Below, in pieces: positions 7,140-11,043 of a DNA stretch of 11,043 nt (the first letter of the stretch is position 1; the number at the start of each line of letters is the position of its first letter). Source of the stretch: Chloromonas sp. AAM2 (lineage: Eukaryota > Chlorophyta > Chlorophyceae > Chlamydomonadales > Chlamydomonadaceae); contig QAXH01005372.1 in assembly GCA_004335635.1 (NCBI GenBank), forward strand, positions 1,126 through 12,168, in the 5' to 3' direction. The notes beneath the pieces were generated by a model. That model was given only the letters and a program-made list of their open reading frames with translations. It was not told the origin of the DNA and did not search any database. The position numbers and the translations under genes were made by a program.

Positions 7140-7237
7140 CTCCTCCAACACTCCGCTGATGGGCGTGGGCATGTACGAGTGCGTCATGCGGGATTTGTAG
7201 TTGGGCTTGTCGTAGCAGTTCATGCCCCAGTCCACAT
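7140..7237 (-). CDS. Internal exon of an unidentified minus-strand gene
   Basis: The exon is bounded by TTGTTGCAG (AG at 7239-7238) and a donor GAGGAG|GTGAGC (GT at 7139-7138). It begins with two bases (AT) that complete a codon with the single G left by the exon at 7709-7570, giving GAT. It then reads VDWGMNCYDKPNYKSRMTHS followed by YMPTPISGVLEE and ends in phase 0. The aromatic, Cys and Met-rich composition, GC-rich third positions and clean splice sites make this the most convincing coding exon outside the retroelement. I do not recognise the family. Confidence 0.6.
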
Positions 7238-7569
7238 CTGCAACAACACAAAACACATATCTTCAAACAATAACTACACTCACTCATTTGTGATTGGAAG
7301 CGGCTGGATCTAGAACACGCCTGTGTCAGCCTGTCTGGCCACTCCATGTCGGTCTACCCCACCGCCTTTGCCGTTTGTGAAATGGGTCATCTTCTTCGCC
7401 CTGTCCTCCAAAACGAGCCAGACTTGTGGTTGTACATTTCGCCTTCAGCTGCTCAGCATTGAGATGACCAATCCCATACAACGAGGAAACCACACTCACT
7501 GAATGCCAACTTGACTAAGGTGCAGACTTCCGGGCTGTTTGTCCCTGTCCCTCAAAGCCACACACATAC

Positions 7570-7709
7570 CTGTGAGGAGCAGCCCCCAAAGGTAGGTGGC
7601 AGCGCTTGCCACCTCAAGCATGGACGCCAGGTCCCTGCACGCACTTATATAGTCCAGCAGGCGCGTCTGTGAGTCCACCTGCCCCTGCCCGCGCACACCC
7701 TCGCGCATC
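7570..7709 (-). CDS. Internal exon of an unidentified minus-strand gene
   Basis: Between an acceptor-like GCTGGTGCAG (AG at 7711-7710) and a donor CTCACAG|GTATGTG (GT at 7569-7568) the frame reads MREGVRGQGQVDSQTRLLDY and then ISACRDLASMLEVASAATYL, WGLLLT. This looks like an amphipathic helical segment. One base remains and pairs in phase with the 7237-7140 exon across a 332-bp intron. Directly upstream (7805-7712) the next frame is also protein-like (AVLVVGDPPVVGRGADLRQG, NCIQLLVQ). Either the true exon is longer with a one- or two-base frame error near 7700, or the upstream part is a chance frame. No family was recognised. Confidence 0.58.
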
Positions 7710-8155
7710 CTGCACCAGCAGCTGGATGCAGTTGCCCTGCCGCAGATCAGCACCCCTGCCCACCACAGGGGGGTCGCCCACTACCAACACAGCCGTACCT
7801 GAGGCAACGCTGGGCAATCAACAGCGTTGAGACAAGGGACAAAACATATGCTGACAGTCAGATGGAAGACTACTCAAGGCACCAGGATCCATGCCCAACC
7901 AAACCAGTGCTTTTCAACACAGTGCCCAACGACCGATTTCGTTGGGCATGGTGCCTTGGGTGCACACAGGGCCACACCTGGGAGGCTGGGAGATAGTGAG
8001 GGCTGCGTGGATGGACCCAGGCCGAGCCATGCACTGGGCAACATACAGTGTTCGATACGACCACTCAGGTAGTCAGGCTGCACATGACCAGAGGGCAGAG
8101 GATGAACAGCCGCTCACTCACTCTTGCCTTGCCATCAATCACTCACTGCTTTCCA

Positions 8156-8276
8156 TCAATCACTCTTCCACAATCTCCTGCAGCGCCGCAGCTGCCAATC
8201 CTCGGGACCGAGCTGAGAGGCAGGCTTGCCATTGTCCGAAGCCACAGCCACCACTGCAGTGTCCAGGAGCTCGTCC
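8156..8276 (-). CDS. Candidate exon or gene end, unidentified
   Basis: After GTCGCCCTGCAG (AG at 8278-8277) one frame reads DELLDTAVVAVASDNGKPAS and then QLGPEDWQLRRCRRLWKSD to TGA at 8158-8156. The same frame is open without interruption up to an ATG at 8473, giving 105 codons, so it could also be unspliced. Another frame ends in RGLAAAALQEIVEE and a stop. The product was not recognised; support is the splice-like acceptor and amino-acid composition only. Confidence 0.35.
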
Positions 8277-8469
8277 CTGCAGGGCGACACGACATGCATG
8301 GGACTGGCGCTCAGGACCCAAGCTAGCGGCCAGCATGCATGAACATCCACTACATGGCAATGCACACCTGCATGGTAAGCGCAGGGTTCAACATTCATGG
8401 GGTGTGATAGCTCCCTGGCTGGAGGGCCAACAATACACATGACCACTGTGATCAGGCTACCTTGAGCCG

Positions 8470-8598
8470 TCATCCTAGCGCATCCAGCATATCCACGACC
8501 GCTGCCAAAGCCTGCACCTTGCGCCCGCTGCTGTCCTCCTCCTCCTCGCTATCGTCAGAGTTAAACTCAAGACTCATACACGACCACGAGACAAGGAG
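8470..8598 (-). CDS. Candidate exon with an acidic Ser/Asp/Glu stretch
   Basis: After a strong acceptor (GCTTCGCTCTGCAG, AG at 8600-8599) the 43-codon frame reads LLVSWSCMSLEFNSDDSEEE then EDSSGRKVQALAAVVDMLDA, LG, stop at 8472-8470. The acidic serine-rich run resembles casein kinase 2 target regions in nuclear proteins. The TGA overlaps an ATG (ATGA at 8473-8470) that starts the 105-codon frame running to 8156. This may be a last exon, or the true donor may lie earlier (CGCAAG|GTGCAG at about 8518). No family was recognised. Confidence 0.42.
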   Translation of the reverse strand, partial: LLVSWSCMSLEFNSDDSEEEEDSSGRKVQALAAVVDMLDALG

Positions 8599-8604
8599 CT
8601 GCAG

Positions 8605-8927
8605 AGCGAAGCAACATGACATAAAGGCACAGGGTGGGCTGGCAGCTCTGAGGCAACAGCGCAAGCAACATCCAAGGCACAGGGTTGGCTGACAACGCTG
8701 GAACAGCGCCCTGAGGCCAGAGGATTGGCTGATGTCAAGGCGAGCATTCTGCCACCCATACGGCGACATCATTCACATCCCGTCATGTTGCTCAGAAGGA
8801 CTGGGTGTGCCAAAGTGGTACTGCAACACAAAGGCCAGCACATATGTATTGTCAGGCGCACAGGTACGGCTACAACATGACTTGCCTTGTCCTTTTACCA
8901 CAGTATGATGACATTATGCAGGAACAA
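8605..8927. other. Non-repetitive stretch with one weak internal duplication
   Basis: No convincing gene was seen. AAGGCACAGGGT followed by GGCTG appears at about 8625 and again at about 8673, a loose duplication of about 30 bases. Minus-strand codons here (for example LDISQSSGLRALFQR) do not connect to clear splice sites. Confidence 0.4.
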
Positions 8928-8982
8928 CCACTGCTAGACGCAAGCCCCAGTAACAGCCACTGCTAGACGCAAACTCCAGTCC
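8928..8982. repeat. Short tandem duplication, 29-bp period
   Basis: CCACTGCTAGACGCAA then GCCCCAGTAACAG (8928-8956) is followed by CCACTGCTAGACGCAA and ACTCCAGT (8957-8980), a near copy of the first unit. Confidence 0.85.
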
Positions 8983-9021
8983 TCAGGTGGCTACTTGCCT
9001 GAGTTCGGGCTGCTGGCCGTC

Positions 9022-9126
9022 CTAGCCGGCCTCCATTGCCAGCTTCTCGGGTATGGGAGTCATGGTGTGAGTGCTGCCGCGCAAACATCGGATGCGCCAG
9101 ATGCACGGGCTGAGCGCTCTAAGCGC
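9022..9126 (-). CDS. Weak candidate exon, unidentified
   Basis: The stretch follows GGGTGCCCTTGCAG (AG at 9128-9127). One frame reads ALRALSPCIWRIRCLRGSTH and TMTPIPEKLAMEAG before a stop at 9024-9022. Another frame (RLERSARASGASDVCAAALT) is also plausible. There is no downstream partner with a clear phase match, so this is only a possibility. Confidence 0.2.
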   Translation of the reverse strand, partial: ALRALSPCIWRIRCLRGSTHTMTPIPEKLAMEAG

Positions 9127-9249
9127 CTGCAAGGGCACCCGTAAAGGTAGGACTCGTTGAGAAGAATAGGCCAGGACAACAGGGGTGAAATCCATACAGA
9201 GAGATGGAACCGTGTTACTCAAGTAATTGGTGGCCGTTGCCATGCTAGG

Positions 9250-9452
9250 TGTGTGTCAATGGCAGTGGTGTGTCACATGGTGTGTGTCAATGGCAGTGGG
9301 GTGTCGCATGGTGTGTGTCAACGGCAGTGGTGTGTCACATGGTGTGCGTCAATGGCACTGGTGTGTCACATGGTGCGTGTCAACGGCAGTGGTGTGTCAC
9401 ATGGTGTGTGTCATCGGCAGTGGTGTGTCACATGGTGTGTGTTGCTGGCAGG
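9250..9452 (+). repeat. Minisatellite, 31-bp unit, six full copies plus a partial
   Basis: The unit begins TGTGTGTCAATGGCAGTGGT and ends GTGTCACATGG. Full units start at 9250, 9281, 9312, 9343, 9374 and 9405, and a degenerate partial unit starts at 9436. Units differ by one to four bases (for example CAATGG, CAACGG, CATCGG). Thirty-one is one more than a multiple of three, so one frame passes through all three phases of the unit. All three plus frames stay open, and the ORFs here are products of the repeat and not genes. Confidence 0.97.
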
Positions 9453-9777
9453 CTGACTGACTGAAGCTGTTATTATAACTGAAGCTGCCTGCTGGATATT
9501 CCCAGGCCCGACAGCTGTGCATGAGGTCAACCTGCAGGCTACCTCCAAGCGCTGTATCTGCCCTGTCAACAGGGTGTGGGTTACTGCTCACCTGCACCCA
9601 GCGCGGGTCTGCGAATACTGGTAAGGAGGTGAATCGCGTGCTCTCATGGGCCAACGAACTGAGCCCACACCTCGGCTGACGTGTCTGCATGCACGTTTGC
9701 CAGCGCATGCAGGCATGAATACAGCTTGTTCTGAGCCCACGCGGCCGCGTAGCACAGTCATTGCATGTAGCACATGA
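9453..9777. other. Non-repetitive stretch, nothing confident
   Basis: Between the minisatellite and the right mosaic no family, splice-bounded exon or repeat was recognised. Minus-strand frames in 9397-9795 are open but lack coding character (many Cys, Arg and His). Confidence 0.4.
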
Positions 9778-10204
9778 CCATGAGATAAACCACACGTAGA
9801 ATCAATGAACTTGTTGAACTCTGCTTAAGGTTGGTGGGTAGTTCCCTGGCATCGTTGTGAGCTTTATGATTTCCGCCCTCTTCTTGGCTGGTGATGTTGG
9901 ACTCTTCACTGCAGTACATGCAGTTAGCCATGTGCAGCTTCATGCCTTCGGGCTCAACTTTAGAGACTGGTGACACTGTAACCTGGCTGAGGTGTTCTTT
10001 GATCTCTGCGTACTCGGTTATTTCTGGACTCCCTGGCATGCGTTTCTCAGGGCGCGTACCATGTACATTATCTTCGGAGTCGGACCCCTTAATATGCTTC
10101 GGAGTAGTTAGACGTTTTTCGCACCGAGGAGCTGGCGGTTGGTCCGTATGTTTTCCTGCCCTGACCCTGTCATCTGTAAGCTGTCTGTGCGAATCACTGT
10201 TCAA
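9758..10204 (-). CDS. Open frame in repeat R, charged protein of unknown function (fragment)
   Basis: The minus-strand frame is open for about 148 codons and extends upstream past 10204 without an ATG (the track start is a TTG), so it is a fragment or an exon. A CTTGAACAG at about 10196-10204 could serve as a splice acceptor. The product is hydrophilic, with segments DSEDNVHGTRPEKRMPGSPE, EITEYAEIKEHL and CMYCSEESNITSQEEGGN. Cys-X2-Cys followed by His-X2-His at a spacing of 14 could bind zinc, but the left copy changes the last His to Asn. The last 30 or so codons, left of 9836, are unique flanking DNA and not part of the repeat. In the left copy the equivalent frame leads toward Gag, so a Gag N-terminal role is possible but unproven. 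The function is not recognised. Confidence 0.35.
   Translation of the reverse strand: MNSDSHRQLTDDRVRAGKHTDQPPAPRCEKRLTTPKHIKGSDSEDNVHGTRPEKRMPGSPEITEYAEIKEHLSQVTVSPVSKVEPEGMKLHMANCMYCSEESNITSQEEGGNHKAHNDARELPTNLKQSSTSSLILRVVYLMVMCYMQ
9778..9805 (-). repeat. Inverted 28-bp repeat, right copy
   Basis: This matches 5448-5475 in reverse complement with one mismatch. It lies 30 bases left of the start of repeat R (9836), so it may mark the edge of the mosaic on this side. Confidence 0.8.
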
Positions 10205-10231
10205 GTAAGAAAGATGAATGGTGGAGATTTT
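9836..10231. repeat. Direct repeat R, right copy (396 bp)
   Basis: This is the second copy of the 3709-4101 block, same orientation, about 6.1 kb away. It keeps a longer uninterrupted minus-strand reading frame than the left copy. Its left flank (up to 9835) is unrelated to the retroelement, so here the block stands without gag or pol. Its right flank enters a palindromic arm at 10249 after 17 AT-rich bases. Confidence 0.92.
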
Positions 10232-10248
10232 AATTGGGTTAAAATTAG

Positions 10249-10454
10249 GCCTTGACTGGCCTCAATGCAATGTGGCAGTAAGCGATTGCTCGTACTTGAC
10301 TGGCATGCCATGTATCTGTAGGCCAATGACCAGGTCATGGCTGGCTGTGAGTGCAGGTCACACCACTGCAGTCTTGGCTGGGACTGATAAGGATGGGGTC
10401 GCAGGTGGACGGCTGACGGTCGCAGAGCTGGAAGGAGAGCTGGACGATTTGATT
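10249..10454 (+). repeat. Long inverted repeat, left arm (206 bp)
   Basis: From GCCTTGACTGG to GACGATTTGATT this arm is the reverse complement of 10632-10832. By eye there are about four or five substitutions and one 5-base indel (GACCAGGTCATGG versus GACCATGG), about 97 percent identity. It replaces the 10 bases that join repeats R and S at the left locus. Its first part is repeat A; the remaining 107 or so bases, from TGTGAGTGCAGG, do not occur at the left locus. Confidence 0.95.
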
Positions 10455-10590
10455 GGCTATATTGGGCCTGACTGTAGGGCTAAGTATAGTATCGCACGGG
10501 AAAAGCCTGGAGAAGCTTGGGAACAGCTTGGCGAGCAGCATTGAGACCGGGCTCAAGAGCTTTGTTGACACAACTGTTAACAGGTTTTAG
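10453..10590 (+). CDS. Truncated small open frame in the hairpin loop
   Basis: The frame begins just after a TGA at 10450-10452, reads LAILGLTVGLSIVSHGKSLE as at the left locus, and then continues SIETGLKSFVDTTVNRF to TAG at 10588-10590. The left locus has the ATG-containing start of this frame but a different end; this locus has an end but no start. It is probably a gene fragment of the repeat family, broken by the hairpin arm. The function is not recognised. Confidence 0.3.
   Translation: MAILGLTVGLSIVSHGKSLEKLGNSLASSIETGLKSFVDTTVNRF
10454..10541. repeat. Repeat S, right copy (88 bp)
   Basis: This matches 4112-4199 with two substitutions and no indels, in the same orientation. The homology starts at the last base of the left hairpin arm. 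Confidence 0.92.
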
Positions 10591-10715
10591 TACCAGGATC
10601 TCCTCCTGAGGCTGCGGATCCGGCCCAAGCGAATCAAATCGTCCAGCTCTCCTTCCAGCTCTGCGACCGTCAGCCGTCTACCTGCGACCCCATCCTTGTC
10701 AGTCCCAGCCAGGAC
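10587..10715 (-). CDS. C-terminal fragment of an unknown protein, basic tail
   Basis: The minus-strand frame reads VLAGTDKDGVAGRRLTVAEL then EGELDDLIRLGRIRSLRRRS, WY, and TAA at 10589-10587. An acidic Leu-rich helix-like stretch followed by an Arg-rich end looks like real coding sequence. CACCACTGCAG directly upstream could be a splice acceptor. The same codons up to LDDLI also occur in the left arm on the plus strand, where they run into repeat S instead. The function is unknown. Confidence 0.4.
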   Translation of the reverse strand, partial: VLAGTDKDGVAGRRLTVAELEGELDDLIRLGRIRSLRRRSWY

Positions 10716-10832
10716 TGCAGTGGTGTGACCTGCACTCACAGCCAGCCATGGTCATTGGCCTACAGATACATGGCATGCCAGTCAAGTACGAGCAATCGCT
10801 TACTGCCACATTGCATTGAGGTCAGTCAAGGC
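10632..10832 (-). repeat. Long inverted repeat, right arm (201 bp)
   Basis: This pairs with 10249-10454 across a 177-base loop (10455-10631) that contains repeat S and two convergent frame ends. To the right, repeat A continues unpaired to 10949, followed by repeat B. Confidence 0.95.
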
Positions 10833-10949
10833 ATGGAATCGAGCACACTTGCGCAGGTGGCCCAATGTCTGCCAAAGGGCAGTTGGCTGCTTGCAACACC
10901 GCAGGGCAGACATCCCGCTCACCAACTGGTCTGTTGGCCTACGATTGTA
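10741..10949 (-). repeat. Repeat A, right copy (209 bp)
   Basis: This is the reverse complement of 4352-4537 and the longer copy, retaining 18- and 16-base segments missing there. It overlaps the outer part of the right hairpin arm. It is separated from repeat B by only two bases (10950-10951), whereas at the left locus the order is A, 49 bases, B. Confidence 0.92.
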
Positions 10950-10951
10950 CT

Positions 10952-11043
10952 ACTGTTTGTGCATCCCACCCATGGATTCGCATAACAGACACAAACACAT
11001 CCTACAAGCAAGGCCTTGAACACTTGAATTAGCAGTCAGGCCA
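10952..11043 (-). repeat. Repeat B, right copy (92 bp, to window end)
   Basis: This is the reverse complement of 4587-4678 with one substitution. The match extends to the last base, so the repeat is probably longer. Confidence 0.95.

Noticed and set aside
7630..7660. TATATAAG on the minus strand as a promoter TATA box
   Set aside because: It falls inside a candidate coding exon (LLDYISA codons), so it is most likely coding sequence.
9157..9464. Three overlapping plus-strand ORFs of 71-99 codons as genes
   Set aside because: They are produced by the stop-free 31-bp minisatellite and have Cys/Trp/Val-periodic sequence in every frame.
9930..10010. Classical C2H2 zinc finger in the repeat R frame
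   Set aside because: The Cys-X2-Cys and His-X2-His pairs are 14 residues apart without the hydrophobic core positions, and the left copy loses a His. I kept it only as a note in the feature.
3709..10541. The two direct repeats (R plus S) as the pair of LTRs of one element
   Set aside because: The region between them (4200-9835) has no gag or pol, while the retroelement genes lie outside, to the left of the first copy.
1..11043. tRNA, rRNA, CRISPR array or bacterial operon
   Set aside because: No cloverleaf with conserved arms, no rRNA-like sequence and no spaced direct-repeat array was seen; the only tandem array has no unique spacers.

Overview
The window reads as nuclear DNA of a eukaryote. 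It contains a decayed Ty3/gypsy-type LTR retrotransposon, candidate spliced genes with GT..AG introns and short exons, a minisatellite, and a mosaic of recent repeat copies. Nothing looks prokaryotic: there are no tightly packed long ORFs with ribosome binding sites. The intermediate GC content, short introns, CTGCAG-type acceptors and dispersed repeats would suit a green alga or another protist. That placement is an inference with low confidence.

Layout. Bases 1 to about 3708 hold one retroelement on the minus strand. Read right to left it gives gag (CCHC knuckle), protease (DSGA), reverse transcriptase, RNase H, then integrase (HHCC zinc module and D,D,E core), which is Ty3/gypsy order. It is dead: the frame changes many times, and the catalytic YLDD motif has a stop codon in place of Tyr. 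Its 3' end lies beyond the left edge, and no LTR, primer binding site or polypurine tract was identified. Bases 3709-4678 are a repeat mosaic that recurs, rearranged, at 9836-11043.

The middle (about 4680-9777) is mostly non-repetitive. It has candidate plus-strand exons (5088-5184, 5555-5637, 5728-5815, 6050-6283) facing candidate minus-strand exons (9126-6629), so two genes may converge near 6.3-6.6 kb. The best supported piece is a minus-strand pair, 7709-7570 and 7237-7140. Their splice sites are good and the reading frame continues across the intron in matching phase. I do not recognise the products. A 31-bp minisatellite lies at 9250-9452.

The right end (9836-11043) carries the second copy of the mosaic. 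It includes a 206/201-bp inverted repeat around a 177-bp loop, two short convergent reading frames whose stop codons overlap inside the loop, and two repeat blocks (A and B) whose order is swapped relative to the left copy. These right-end structures are the least explained part of the window. They are better read as an uncharacterised, rearranging repeat family than as a proven new system.
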